Of a DNA stretch of 64,000 nt, positions 33,319-42,214 are shown in pieces. This stretch comes from JAMQPK01 sp035937795 (GTDB lineage Bacteria > Acidobacteriota > Vicinamibacteria > Vicinamibacterales > JAMQPK01). The number at the start of each line of letters is the position of its first letter. Positions within the stretch are counted from its first letter, which is position 1. The notes beneath the pieces are model-generated. The model was given only the letters and a program-made list of their open reading frames with translations, was not told where the DNA came from and did not search any database. The translations under genes and the position numbers were made by a program. The stretch is from NCBI GenBank assembly GCA_035937795.1, contig DASZHO010000035.1:41247-105246 (forward strand). Direction: 5' to 3'.

Positions 33319-35198
33319 GCGAGTTCCCCTCCCATCAGTTGAGTGGGCGGCCATGACTGTGATCCGGCGGGCGCCGCCGGCCTGGTCCGGTACAGACCGG
33401 CGTAGATTCCGCCGAGGGCGAGCAGACCGTCGTGCGTCCCTTGTTCAGCCACGACGCCATCGTGGAGGACGATGATCGTATCGGCGCTGCGAATCGTGTC
33501 GAGCCGATGGGTGATCATGATGACGGTCCGGCCCTTCATGAGCCGCTCCAGGCCCTCCATGACCAACTGCTCGGATTCCGTATCGAGCGCCGCGGTCGGC
33601 TCGTCAAGAATCAGAATCGGCGAGTTGCGAATCAGCGCGCGCGCGATGCCGATCCGCTGCCGCTGGCCACCCGATAAGGTGATGCCTCGCTCGCCAACCA
33701 GCGCATTGTAACCGCCGGGCATTCTCACGATGAATTCGTCCGCGTTGGCGAGCCTTGCGGCGGCCACGATCTGCGCCTCCGTGGCGTCGTGGCGGCCATA
33801 GGCGACGTTTTCACGAATCGTCCCGCGGAAGAGCACGGTATCCTGCAGCACGAATCCGATCTGGTTCCGAAGGCCCTGAAGCGTGTACTCGCGGACGTCG
33901 CTTCCGTCGATGAGGATGCGGCCGGCCGTCGGATCGTAGAAACGGGGAATCAGGCTCGCGATGGTCGACTTCCCGCTTCCAGTCGCCCCGACGACGCCGG
34001 CAAACTGACCGGGCGCGATTGACAGATTGACGTCGCGGAGGACCGAGGCCTCGGCGTCATAGGAGAAGGCGACATGGTCGAACGCGACCGCACCGTCGAA
34101 CGCCTTGGGCTCGCGAGCGCCGGGCCGTTGCTGGACGCTCATCTCGATCTCGAGGATGGATTGGATCCGCTCGAGCCCGACGTGTGTCTGCGCGATGGCA
34201 TTGGTCATCTTCGCCAGGTCCTGCACCGGCTTGAAGAACTTCGTGAGGTACGCGAGAAACACGGTGAGCGACCCGACCGTCATTGTTCCGGCGAGAGCGA
34301 GTCCGGCGCCCCGCCAGAGGACGACGGCGGTACACGATGCGACGATGAGCGCGACGGCCGGCGAGAGGAGGGACTTGATGCGCCTGGCGCCGAGCGCCGC
34401 CCTCACCGTGCTGCGGCCCGCCTCGCCGAGCCGCGCTTCCTCGATGGCTTGCGCGCCGAATGCCTGCACCGTCCGCATCGACTCGAGCCCGGTCTGGAGC
34501 ACCGCGACGATGTCGCTCTCGCGGCGGCGCACTTCGCGTGTGGCCTTCTTGACCGCTCTTCTGAACCGCGCGACGAACAGCAACAGGAACGGCGCGATCG
34601 CCACGACGAGCAGCGTGAAATCCCAGTTCAGCCAGAACATCAGACCCAGCATTCCGACGATGGTCATGAAATCAACAAGGATGCTCAGCGTGTCAGACGA
34701 CACGAAGTCCCGCACGGTAGAGACGTCATCCGTCATCGTGCTGAGAAGCAGTCCGGTCTGATGCGTGTCGTAGTAGTTGAACGACAGGTGCTCGAGGTGA
34801 TCGTACACGCGCATACGGAGATCGTTCGCCACCCACTGGCCCACGCTCTCGGTATAGTAGTTGTCGACGTACGAAGCGACGCCGCCGAGTGCCGCGATCA
34901 CGACCACGCTGACCGCCGCCACTGCCGCGAACGCTCTCGCGTCGGCGGCCAGCGCCGGACCGAGCAGCCAGGCCACCCACTCCGGGGGCGCGCGGTGCCC
35001 GATCGCATAGTCGATGACCATCTTCAGCGGCCACGGTCCCGCCAGCCCCGCGACCGTCTCGACCAGCATGGCCAGCAGGATGATGGCCAGCCAGACCCGA
35101 TACGGCCGCGCGAGATCCGCGACCAGACTCGCCATGCCTCCCGGCGGCCTCGCGCGCGTCACGGCTTCGCTCCCCGCAGCGGCGGCCTCACCCTTCAT
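33303..35198 (-). CDS. ABC exporter, fused membrane and ATPase domains (MsbA-like)
   Basis: A 631-residue half-transporter: six membrane segments in about 30-330 (AIILLAMLVETVAGLAGP and others), then an ATPase domain with Walker A VGATGSGKSTIASL, signature LSGGQRQRIGIARAL and Walker B ILILDEPTAALD. Homodimers of such proteins export lipids, peptides or drugs. The start overlaps the end of the NhaA-like gene by 11 nt and the end overlaps the PLD-like gene, suggesting an operon of envelope functions. Confidence 0.93.
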   Translation of the reverse strand: MKGEAAAAGSEAVTRARPPGGMASLVADLARPYRVWLAIILLAMLVETVAGLAGPWPLKMVIDYAIGHRAPPEWVAWLLGPALAADARAFAAVAAVSVVVIAALGGVASYVDNYYTESVGQWVANDLRMRVYDHLEHLSFNYYDTHQTGLLLSTMTDDVSTVRDFVSSDTLSILVDFMTIVGMLGLMFWLNWDFTLLVVAIAPFLLLFVARFRRAVKKATREVRRRESDIVAVLQTGLESMRTVQAFGAQAIEEARLGEAGRSTVRAALGARRIKSLLSPAVALIVASCTAVVLWRGAGLALAGTMTVGSLTVFLAYLTKFFKPVQDLAKMTNAIAQTHVGLERIQSILEIEMSVQQRPGAREPKAFDGAVAFDHVAFSYDAEASVLRDVNLSIAPGQFAGVVGATGSGKSTIASLIPRFYDPTAGRILIDGSDVREYTLQGLRNQIGFVLQDTVLFRGTIRENVAYGRHDATEAQIVAAARLANADEFIVRMPGGYNALVGERGITLSGGQRQRIGIARALIRNSPILILDEPTAALDTESEQLVMEGLERLMKGRTVIMITHRLDTIRSADTIIVLHDGVVAEQGTHDGLLALGGIYAGLYRTRPAAPAGSQSWPPTQLMGGELAWRAR

Positions 35199-36351
35199 GG
35201 AACCGCACCCTGGCGCCTACGCGTCCGCGATGCTCGAACCGGCCCACACCAAGCAGCCACGCTGCCGAGGTTGCGACGAGAGCGCCGGCGATCGTCGAAA
35301 GCGCGCCGACCTTCGCTTCGACCAGCACCGGCCCCATCGGAAACACGGCGGTGGCGAAGAACAGTCCTGACGTGAAGCTGCACGATACCGCGACCGCGAC
35401 GACAATGAGCTCCCGCCATCCCAGTCCGCTCGGGGGCCGCAGACCGAATCCCACCGAGGTGATGACCGCGATGAGCGTCGCCACCGGCCTTCCGACCAAT
35501 GCTCCAACCGGCACTGCCCAGGTGCCACGCTCGAGGCCGTGCACAGCGGTGCCCGCGTTGACGAGCGCGAACAGCAGGAGAATGATTTGCACGGGGATGC
35601 GCAGCACGTGCTCGACGTGCTGCGGTGAATCGTGAGGTGCGTGCCGTCCGTTGCTGAAGAGATTCGTCGCGCGCGGCGATCGGGGGAGAAACGGCACGAT
35701 CGGCACCAGAGAGAGCGCTGGGTGGAGGCCGCTCCACCAGAAGCCCCACCAGAGCATCGTGCCGGCGGCCGCGATGCGGAGCCACATGGTTCCAGTTCCG
35801 GCGCGTGGCCTCGCAGCGCTCACGATCAGTCCCAACGCTATCAGCAGGGGACCGGCGGGGTGCAGGCTGAGCGATTGTTGACGGAACCCGATCGCGATCA
35901 ATCCGATCGCATTGCTGACGATCACCGTCAGCAGCACGAATGGGCGTGCGGCGCTTTTGTTGCCAAGCAGCCACTGGGCGACGACATACGCCAATGCGCC
36001 GTCGACGCCGCACACGATCGGCCAGCCGCCCACGAGCAGACGCTCGTCGCCGCTCATGACGAACGCCTCGTAGACGGCAATGGCGCCGACCGTGCCGCCG
36101 GCCGCGGCGACGATCGGCAGCGTGGCGCGGCGCCACGTGTGCAGCGCGCCGCCCGGCATCGCCGCCTCGAGCACCTCCTGTGCGATCAGCATGAAGAAGA
36201 GCGCCATTCCCACGTCGTTGACGGCAAAGGCAAGCCCGCTCGCCACGTGGAAGTAGCTCTCGGCGCGCCAGTTCGCCCACACCAGCGCGATCGCCGCGCC
36301 GCAGGGCACCACGAGCGACTGCTCGACCGCGTAGCGAAACGCGCGGTTCAT
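35188..36351 (-). CDS. NhaA-family antiporter-like membrane protein lacking the Asp-Asp pair
   Basis: A 387-residue integral membrane protein resembling NhaA Na+/H+ antiporters: AVNDVGMALFFMLIAQEVLE matches the NhaA region around its second helix, PIVCGVDGALAYVVAQ the Asp133 helix, and FALVNAGTAVHG the later FANAG helix. The helix that in Escherichia coli NhaA carries Asp163-Asp164 (IIDDLGA) reads VIVSNAIGLIAI here, so both carboxylates are missing. Transport by the standard mechanism is therefore doubtful. Its ATG overlaps the metallophosphoesterase stop in ATGA. Confidence 0.8.
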   Translation of the reverse strand: MNRAFRYAVEQSLVVPCGAAIALVWANWRAESYFHVASGLAFAVNDVGMALFFMLIAQEVLEAAMPGGALHTWRRATLPIVAAAGGTVGAIAVYEAFVMSGDERLLVGGWPIVCGVDGALAYVVAQWLLGNKSAARPFVLLTVIVSNAIGLIAIGFRQQSLSLHPAGPLLIALGLIVSAARPRAGTGTMWLRIAAAGTMLWWGFWWSGLHPALSLVPIVPFLPRSPRATNLFSNGRHAPHDSPQHVEHVLRIPVQIILLLFALVNAGTAVHGLERGTWAVPVGALVGRPVATLIAVITSVGFGLRPPSGLGWRELIVVAVAVSCSFTSGLFFATAVFPMGPVLVEAKVGALSTIAGALVATSAAWLLGVGRFEHRGRVGARVRFHEG

Positions 36352-37199
36352 GGCGTGGTGTGCCGATGCACGACGCCCGAGTCGACGGTCGCGCCGGTCC
36401 TCGAAATGGCCTCAAAGAAGAGATCGTCGCCAGACACCTCGATCAGCATGAAGCTGCAATCCTGGTCGAACTGCGCCGCCGTGAGATCCGATCTCTTCAC
36501 GTCGCCCTTCCGCAACTGCCCGGCGGCTCCCGAGACGAAATACGTGATGCCCTTCTGCGGTTTGATGCGCTCGTACACGTGGTCGTGACCCGAAAAGACG
36601 ACGTTGACGCCGTATTTGACGAAGAGTGGCTCGAGCAGCACGCGGAGGTCCACCTGAGATCCGTGCGTCTTGCCGTCTGAATAGAGCGGATGGTGGAAAT
36701 AGCAGATCTTCCAGTCGTCCTGCGACTGCCGCAAGGCGCTTTCAATCCACGCCAGTTGCTTGCCGTCCATGAAATTGCTGTCGAGCGCAAAGAAGCGAAC
36801 ATGACCTTTGCTGTACGTGTAGTAGCGGACGCCGCCCATATGGAATAGCGGGTAGGCCTGCTGACTGGGATTGTCATGGTTCCCGAGCGAAGCGTAAAAC
36901 TGGACGCCGGCGTTCAGGAGAGGACGGTATGGCTCCTCGAACTTCTTGACGAAATCGCCCCTCTCCTGCCGTCCGTACAGATTGTCGCCCAGCATGATCA
37001 CCAGCTCGAACGGGAACCGTTCGTGATAGACCGCCATCTGCCGGCCGACGTCGTACTCGGGAGCCTCGCCTGTGCCGTTGTCGCCGATCGCGGCAAATTT
37101 GAGCGAGGCCGCCTGGTTGGGCAGCGTCAGATCCGACGCGCCGGCCGCCCAGGTCGCGCCGGCGACGAGCAGCAGCAGAACGATCCACGCCCGCTTCAC
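36348..37199 (-). CDS. Exported metallophosphoesterase (purple acid phosphatase-like)
   Basis: A 283-residue protein with a signal peptide (WIVLLLLVAGATWAAG). Metallophosphoesterase motifs are in order: GDNGTGE, MLGDNLYG, LGNHDN, a His in CYFHHPLY and VFSGHDHVYER. It should hydrolyse a phosphate ester in the periplasm with a two-metal centre. It heads the coupled set metallophosphoesterase, NhaA-like, ABC exporter, PLD-like. Confidence 0.92.
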   Translation of the reverse strand: MKRAWIVLLLLVAGATWAAGASDLTLPNQAASLKFAAIGDNGTGEAPEYDVGRQMAVYHERFPFELVIMLGDNLYGRQERGDFVKKFEEPYRPLLNAGVQFYASLGNHDNPSQQAYPLFHMGGVRYYTYSKGHVRFFALDSNFMDGKQLAWIESALRQSQDDWKICYFHHPLYSDGKTHGSQVDLRVLLEPLFVKYGVNVVFSGHDHVYERIKPQKGITYFVSGAAGQLRKGDVKRSDLTAAQFDQDCSFMLIEVSGDDLFFEAISRTGATVDSGVVHRHTTP

Positions 37200-37222
37200 G
37201 TGTTGACCACCTTCCGATCCTC

Positions 37223-37246
37223 TTCACGCACCTTTTCACGCACCTT
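37223..37246 (+). repeat. Perfect 12-bp tandem repeat (TTCACGCACCTT, two copies)
   Basis: Two copies sit head to tail in the 56-nt gap between the outer-membrane barrel gene and the metallophosphoesterase start, where the ribosome site or promoter of the latter must lie. Read on the - strand the unit is AAGGTGCGTGAA, whose AAGG could serve as a weak ribosome site. Confidence 0.8.
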
Positions 37247-37255
37247 GAATGTGAA

Positions 37256-38530
37256 TCAAGGGACGAACGGAACGACCGCCTCGCGGCCGGACAGCGTCAC
37301 GCGCTTGAAGGGGTCGCTGATCTTGAAGACGACCCGCCAGCCCTCGGCGCCGTGGCCGAAATCCAACCGTCCGAGCGTCGAGGCGCGGTTGTGCACCCGG
37401 ATGCCGGCTCCATACGACGTCCGCATGTGCTTGAAATCCAGATCGCTTGCCACCGACGCCACTTTCCCCGCATCAGCGAAAATCGCCGCGTCGACATGTG
37501 TGAACAGTGCCCAGCGAGACTCGGCGTTGAACACTTGCATGTCGCGGTCGTGGAACCGGTAGTCGTAGTACCCGCGCAGGGTGTTCTTCCCGCCCAGGCT
37601 CGGCAGGAGGTAGAACGGCACCGTGTTCCCACTCGACGTGTCTGAGAACACCTCCCACGCGTGGAACGCGAGCACCCACTTCTCTTCGACGACCGGCACG
37701 AACTGGGCCGCCTCCGCCTCGTAGCGCCGGAAGCTGTACTTCCCGTAATTGCGATCGCTGTAGCTCGACGCGGTGACCCGGTAGAGGCCGCCGCTCGTGG
37801 GATGTCCGGAATGGTTGCGCGTGTCGGCAGCCACCGTCACGTCACCGTGGAGAAACGCGGGCTGTTGCGTGAGTCCTGGCGCCGTCGCGTCGGAGAAAAT
37901 CGCCAGCGTGTTCGGGTACGTCACGCTCCACCCCGTCATCGTCGACAGATCGCCCTGGTGGATCCACCCGAACCGCCCGCTCACCGAAAGCCAAGGTGTC
38001 GTCCGGACCGTCGCATAGCCAGAGACGTCCGTCTCATGCAGACGATACCCGCTGCGATTCGATTCGAGCGAATTGCTCCCAATCCCGAAGTAGTTCACCT
38101 GAAGCATATCCTGGTACATCGCCTGTGAACCCAGCGTGAGGTGGTCGTTTGCCAGGTGCGGGAGCTCGAACCGGCCCTGCGCCATCTTGTAAAAATTCCA
38201 CGATACGGCGGCAGACACGTCGACGATCGCGCGATCGTCAAACAGGTGATGGCGGTATCCGGGACCCACGGAGACCCAACCTGAGCCGGTGATCATGTTG
38301 CCGAGCTCCGGATAGAGCCCGTCTTTCGGCTCAGCGCCTTGATTCCCCTCGCTGTCTGTTCGATTAATGACGCTCGTCAGGACGGCCGGTTCGTCCAGCA
38401 GGCCGGACTGCGACGCCGCTGGAGCATCCTGAGCGAAGGCCGACGGCGCCGCCGCTCCGAACATCAGTACAAACGCGACGAACAGAAGACCGCCTTCGAA
38501 CACCCGACGCCGTAAGCACATAGTCAGCAT
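37256..38530 (-). CDS. Outer-membrane beta-barrel protein, BamA/TamA (Surface antigen D15) type barrel
   Basis: A 424-residue protein with a signal peptide (GLLFVAFVLMFGAAAPSAFA) and a long C-terminal barrel of alternating strands. LPSLGGKNTLRGYYDYRFHDRDM is the region corresponding to the conserved RGY/F loop of Omp85 barrels, and AIFADAGKV and GAGIRVHNRAS are typical of the last strands. No POTRA domains are present, so it is a short barrel-only member rather than an assembly factor. The ATG at 38530 has GGAG 8 nt upstream. Confidence 0.85.
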   Translation of the reverse strand: MLTMCLRRRVFEGGLLFVAFVLMFGAAAPSAFAQDAPAASQSGLLDEPAVLTSVINRTDSEGNQGAEPKDGLYPELGNMITGSGWVSVGPGYRHHLFDDRAIVDVSAAVSWNFYKMAQGRFELPHLANDHLTLGSQAMYQDMLQVNYFGIGSNSLESNRSGYRLHETDVSGYATVRTTPWLSVSGRFGWIHQGDLSTMTGWSVTYPNTLAIFSDATAPGLTQQPAFLHGDVTVAADTRNHSGHPTSGGLYRVTASSYSDRNYGKYSFRRYEAEAAQFVPVVEEKWVLAFHAWEVFSDTSSGNTVPFYLLPSLGGKNTLRGYYDYRFHDRDMQVFNAESRWALFTHVDAAIFADAGKVASVASDLDFKHMRTSYGAGIRVHNRASTLGRLDFGHGAEGWRVVFKISDPFKRVTLSGREAVVPFVP

Positions 38531-38801
38531 GATCACACTCCACGTCGCGACACGACATCGCGAACGCGGCATCCATGGGCAAGTTCAGCGCCATCGGCGC
38601 TGCGCGATCTGCGGTGTGCGGTGGATTCATTGGCCGCGAAGGACTTAGGGACAGGCCGTCCATCGCATCGAACGCGACGCGGCGGCGGCAAGACCGTGTG
38701 TGGGCGAGCAACAGGGTGTGTGCAGACGCTCACTCCACACAGGGCCATGCGCGCCCCCTCCGGCCGCAAGTCAAGGAATAGCTCTTGCTCTGCCTCCAGC
38801 G

Positions 38802-39914
38802 ATGACCCGATTCAGGGCGTTACGGTTGGTCGCCACGATCACGGTCGGCGTCTGGTGTTTGGCTCGAGTCCAGGCCGCCCCCGTCTCCCAGAAACCGGCG
38901 CAAAAACCGTTCACGCGGGAAGCGCGGCTCGAGACGATTCGCCGCGCGCAAGTGTGGATGCCGATCCGGATTCCTTCGATGGACCTGAAGGCGGGTCCGA
39001 AGGATCCTGAGGGGTTCGCGAGCGGCGGGACGGTTGCCTGTGATTTTGTCAAACATTCGCGAGGGAACGGAGCCACGCCGAAATTCTGGTGCGCGACGCC
39101 ACTCGACGATGAAATAAAGGTGCGGTACCGCGAGCGCAATGGCCACGTGTACGCGCAGGTCGCCGCGACCCGGTTATTGTGGGCGCTCGGATTCGGTGCC
39201 GACCGGGCCTATCCCGTCAAAGTGCTCTGCCGGAACTGCCCCCCGGATCCGTGGGCGAGCCTCGAGAAACCCCAGGGCGAACCGCAATCGATCCTGTTTG
39301 ACCCCGCAACGATTGACCGCAAGATGCCCGGGAACACGCTGGAAACCAAACCCGACCAGGGCTGGGCGTGGAAGGAACTCGATTTGGTGGACGAAGCGGC
39401 CGGTGGCGCCCCGCTCGCCCAGCGCGACGCGCTGAAGCTGCTGGCGGTGTTCATCCAGCACACCGATACGAAGTCGGGCAATCAGAGGCTGATCTGTCTC
39501 GACAAGCGGCTGGGCAAGCCGGATAACGGCGAGTGCGCCCATCCCTTCATGATGATCCCCGATCTGGGCACCACCTTTGGACATGCGAACGCCTTCAACC
39601 GCGACGGGCCGGGCAGCGTCAACTTCCAGAATTGGTCACAGACGCCGATCTGGAGGAACGAGAAAAAGGGAAACGGCAATTGCATCGGCAACCTGCCGGG
39701 ATCGGTGTCCGGCACGCTTGATAATCCGCCTGTCAGCGAAGCCGGGCGGAAGTTCCTGGCGGATCTGCTCGTCCAGCTCTCCGACACGCAGTTGCACGAC
39801 TTGTTTGAGGTGGCCCGCTTCACGCGCCGCGATCCCAAGGCGTCGATTGAAGATTGGGTCCAGGCCTTCAAGCGCAAACGCGACGAGATCGTGAATCGGA
39901 CGTGCTCCTCGTAA
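38802..39914 (+). CDS. Exported protein with protein/lipid-kinase-like motifs, function unknown
   Basis: A 370-residue protein with an N-terminal signal-like segment (LVATITVGVWCLARVQA). I recognise no named family. The order of motifs suggests an atypical kinase fold: Lys106 in IKVRYRERNGHVYAQVAATR (a beta-3 lysine followed by a helix), then IQHTDTKSGNQRLI with Asp222 and Asn227 like a catalytic loop, then MIPDLGTTFG with Asp254 like a DFG motif. That pattern recalls PI3/4-kinase- and FAM20-related proteins. The mature protein has several cysteines (CRNCPPDP, NGECAHP, GNCIGN), compatible with an extracytoplasmic place. The ATG at 38802 is chosen because it starts the signal segment. Confidence 0.75.
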   Translation: MTRFRALRLVATITVGVWCLARVQAAPVSQKPAQKPFTREARLETIRRAQVWMPIRIPSMDLKAGPKDPEGFASGGTVACDFVKHSRGNGATPKFWCATPLDDEIKVRYRERNGHVYAQVAATRLLWALGFGADRAYPVKVLCRNCPPDPWASLEKPQGEPQSILFDPATIDRKMPGNTLETKPDQGWAWKELDLVDEAAGGAPLAQRDALKLLAVFIQHTDTKSGNQRLICLDKRLGKPDNGECAHPFMMIPDLGTTFGHANAFNRDGPGSVNFQNWSQTPIWRNEKKGNGNCIGNLPGSVSGTLDNPPVSEAGRKFLADLLVQLSDTQLHDLFEVARFTRRDPKASIEDWVQAFKRKRDEIVNRTCSS

Positions 39915-39944
39915 CGTGCCGGTCAGAGTAACGTGCCGGTCAGA
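39911..39944 (+). repeat. Perfect 17-bp tandem repeat across two convergent stop codons
   Basis: GTAACGTGCCGGTCAGA occurs twice head to tail. The first copy holds the stop of the kinase-like gene (TAA at 39912-39914) and the second holds the stop of the small winged-helix gene on the other strand (39940-39942). A duplication at this junction would have left both reading frames unharmed. Confidence 0.85.
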
Positions 39945-40167
39945 GCCGCCTGCGAATGACCTCGGCGGCGATATAAAAGCCCTTGTCGGTTTTGCTGAGG
40001 AAACCCTCCCGGACGAGCCGGTCGAGCAACCTCTCGCATGTAGACACATCCAGCTGCCACAGCCGACATGCTTGCGCGAACGTCACTCGCAGCCCGGGCA
40101 TTTCGAGGTATTCACCCCGAACGCGGGCGGCAAGTGATTCAAGCGGCGGCTCCAGCGTGTCAATCAT
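39940..40167 (-). CDS. Small winged-helix-like protein
   Basis: A 75-residue basic/helical protein: a first helix (LESLAARVRGEYLEMPGLRV), a helix-turn-helix (TFAQACRLWQLDVSTCERLL) and a wing-like end (LVREGFLSKTDKGFYI). A second copy of the same design is at 56241-56459. It could bind DNA or act as a protein-protein adaptor. It lies 3 nt after the nitroreductase stop and is the last gene of the long redox/efflux operon. Confidence 0.8.
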   Translation of the reverse strand: MIDTLEPPLESLAARVRGEYLEMPGLRVTFAQACRLWQLDVSTCERLLDRLVREGFLSKTDKGFYIAAEVIRRRL

Positions 40168-40170
40168 GTT

Positions 40171-40806
40171 CTACAGGAGCGAACACGCCTCGTTGAACGG
40201 GAGCCGCGGAAGTCGCGGGTGCAGCGCGCCGGGATCCCCGTACCCGAGGTTGCAGAGGAAATTCGTCTTGACGTGCCCCTCCGGGAAGAATTCCTGATCG
40301 CAGCCGAAACAGGGCTTGCCGGCGGCAAAGAACTCCTCGTCCACCTTGGCGTGATCGAAGCCGGACATCGGCCCGCAATCGAGACCGAGCGCCCGCGCGG
40401 CCATGATCAGGTAGGCGCCCTGCAGGCTCGAATTTCGCTTCGCGGTCGTCTCCACCATCTCGGGGTTGCTCTCAAAGAGCTTCGCCATCCCGGGACTCTG
40501 CGGGAACAGCTTCGGCAACTGCTCGTGGAACTTCAAGTCGTAGGCGACGATGACGGTGACGGGCGCGGTCATCGTCTTCTCGACGTTGAGAGGGGCCAAC
40601 GCCGGGCGGAGCCGTTCCTTGGCTTCCTTCGACCGGAGAAACGCAAACCGCGCCGGAGCGGCGTTCGCGCTGGTCGGCGCCCACTTCACGACGTCGTAGA
40701 GATCCCGCACCATCTGATCGGTCACCGGCCGCGGCTGCCACTTCGTATACGAGCGCGCCTCACGAAAGAGTGTGTCCAGTGCCGAATCGTCGACTCTTTG
40801 ACCCAT
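40171..40806 (-). CDS. Nitroreductase-family flavoprotein, RutE-like
   Basis: A 211-residue FMN protein of the nitroreductase fold close to malonic semialdehyde reductase RutE: VVKWAPTSANAAPARFAFLRS near the N-terminus, NSSLQGAYLIMAARALGLDCGPMSGF for the flavin site. It would reduce an aldehyde, quinone or nitro compound with NAD(P)H. It is 25 nt downstream of the efflux outer-membrane gene on the same strand, so it is probably transcribed with the pump. Confidence 0.9.
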   Translation of the reverse strand: MGQRVDDSALDTLFREARSYTKWQPRPVTDQMVRDLYDVVKWAPTSANAAPARFAFLRSKEAKERLRPALAPLNVEKTMTAPVTVIVAYDLKFHEQLPKLFPQSPGMAKLFESNPEMVETTAKRNSSLQGAYLIMAARALGLDCGPMSGFDHAKVDEEFFAAGKPCFGCDQEFFPEGHVKTNFLCNLGYGDPGALHPRLPRLPFNEACSLL

Positions 40807-40831
40807 GCTGCCTCCTGATTCAGTTCATTCC

Positions 40832-42214
40832 TTACCACCCACCCCCAAGCGCCCGGTAGATCTGCACCAGCGCGAGCAGCTCGCCGAGCTCCGCCTGTGC
40901 GACCCCGAGCTGCGCCGAGAACGCTCTCGTCTCGCTGTCCAATACCTCGAGAAAGCTTGTCGCACCGCCCCGATACCGGATCTCAGCGAGCCGTCGCGCG
41001 TCGGCGGCTGACCGCTCCAGGAGCTGCTGCTCCTCCCGGACCGCGCGTTCCTGGCGATAGGCGACCAGGGCGTCTGACACTTCACGTAATGATTGCTGGA
41101 CCGTTTGCTGATACGCCAGCTCCGCCTCTTGCCGTCGGGCGTCGGCCACCGCGACCCGGGAACGAGTGCGGCCGGCGTTGAAGATGGGCTCTGCAAAAGC
41201 GCCGCCGATCGACCAGAGACCGGCCGGCTTCGTGAAGAGATCCGACAGCGCGGAGCTTTCCACGCCACCAGTGCCGGTCAATGAGATTCGGGGGAAGTAC
41301 GCCGCTTTGGCGATCCCGATGGCCGCATTAGTGGCAATCAGCTGCTGCTCCGCCTGGTTGATGTCCGGTCGCCGCTCGATGAGCTCGGACGGCAGGCCGG
41401 CCGGGACGTCGGGAAGCCGGACCTGCTGTTCGAGCGTCACACCGCGCCGGACGGCCTCCGGGTTCAGGCCAAGCAAGACGCTGATGTAGTTTTCCTGCTG
41501 GGCGATCTGCCGCTCCAGGTCGGCCATCGTTCCCGCCGCCGTGAACACGAGCTGCTCGGCCCCTCGAACATCAAGCAACGAGACAGCGCCGCCTTGAGCG
41601 GCGATCTCTGTCAGACGCAGCGTCTCGCGCCGTGACGCGAGGGTTTCGGTCGCGATGTCGAGTTGCCGGTCGAGCGACCGCATCTCGAAGTAGGCGCCGG
41701 CCACCTGGGCAACGAGACTCGCCGCGACGGCCCGCCTTCCCCATTCGGTGGCTACCAGCTCTGCGCGTGCGGCTTCCGTCGCCCGGCGGTACTTGCCCCA
41801 GAAATCGACCTCCCAGGCGGCTGTGACGGTTAGCTGGAGATCGGTCCGCTCGTAGGGGTCGAGTGCGAAAGGGACGACGCTCCGCGCGGCCCGGTTGCGT
41901 GACGCGCCGGCGCCGGCGTCGACTGTGGGAAGCTCGTCGGCCCGCGTGACGCCAAGCTGAGCCTGCGCCTCGACGATCCGCGCGGCGGCTATGCGAAGAT
42001 CGAAATTCTGCCGCAGCGCGGTACGAATGAGCTCGCGTAGTTGATCGTCCTGGAAGACATCCCACCACGCCTGATCGCCCAGAGACATCCTGTCAGCCGG
42101 CGCTTCGTCTCCGCGGAACGTGTCAGGCAGGAGGACGGCCGGCCGTTTGAAGTTGGGGCCGACCGTGCACGCCGCGCCAGTCCCGGCAATCAGGAGAACC
42201 ATGATGGCTTTCAT
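40832..42214 (-). CDS. Outer-membrane efflux lipoprotein (NodT/OprM family)
   Basis: A 460-residue TolC-like channel. The signal ends in a lipobox (IAGTGAACTVGPNFKRP), matching OprM-type lipoproteins. Two OEP repeats follow (LRQNFDLRIAAARIVEAQAQ and YQQTVQQSLREVSDALVAYR), the hairpins that form the periplasmic tunnel. The ATG at 42214 overlaps the RND pump stop as ATGA, so pump and channel are co-translated. It completes a three-part efflux pump. Confidence 0.95.
   Translation of the reverse strand: MKAIMVLLIAGTGAACTVGPNFKRPAVLLPDTFRGDEAPADRMSLGDQAWWDVFQDDQLRELIRTALRQNFDLRIAAARIVEAQAQLGVTRADELPTVDAGAGASRNRAARSVVPFALDPYERTDLQLTVTAAWEVDFWGKYRRATEAARAELVATEWGRRAVAASLVAQVAGAYFEMRSLDRQLDIATETLASRRETLRLTEIAAQGGAVSLLDVRGAEQLVFTAAGTMADLERQIAQQENYISVLLGLNPEAVRRGVTLEQQVRLPDVPAGLPSELIERRPDINQAEQQLIATNAAIGIAKAAYFPRISLTGTGGVESSALSDLFTKPAGLWSIGGAFAEPIFNAGRTRSRVAVADARRQEAELAYQQTVQQSLREVSDALVAYRQERAVREEQQLLERSAADARRLAEIRYRGGATSFLEVLDSETRAFSAQLGVAQAELGELLALVQIYRALGGGW

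Noticed and set aside
34074..35375. 433-codon + strand frame over the ABC exporter
   Set aside because: Antisense to transmembrane and Walker motifs; Arg/His/Asp-rich shadow.
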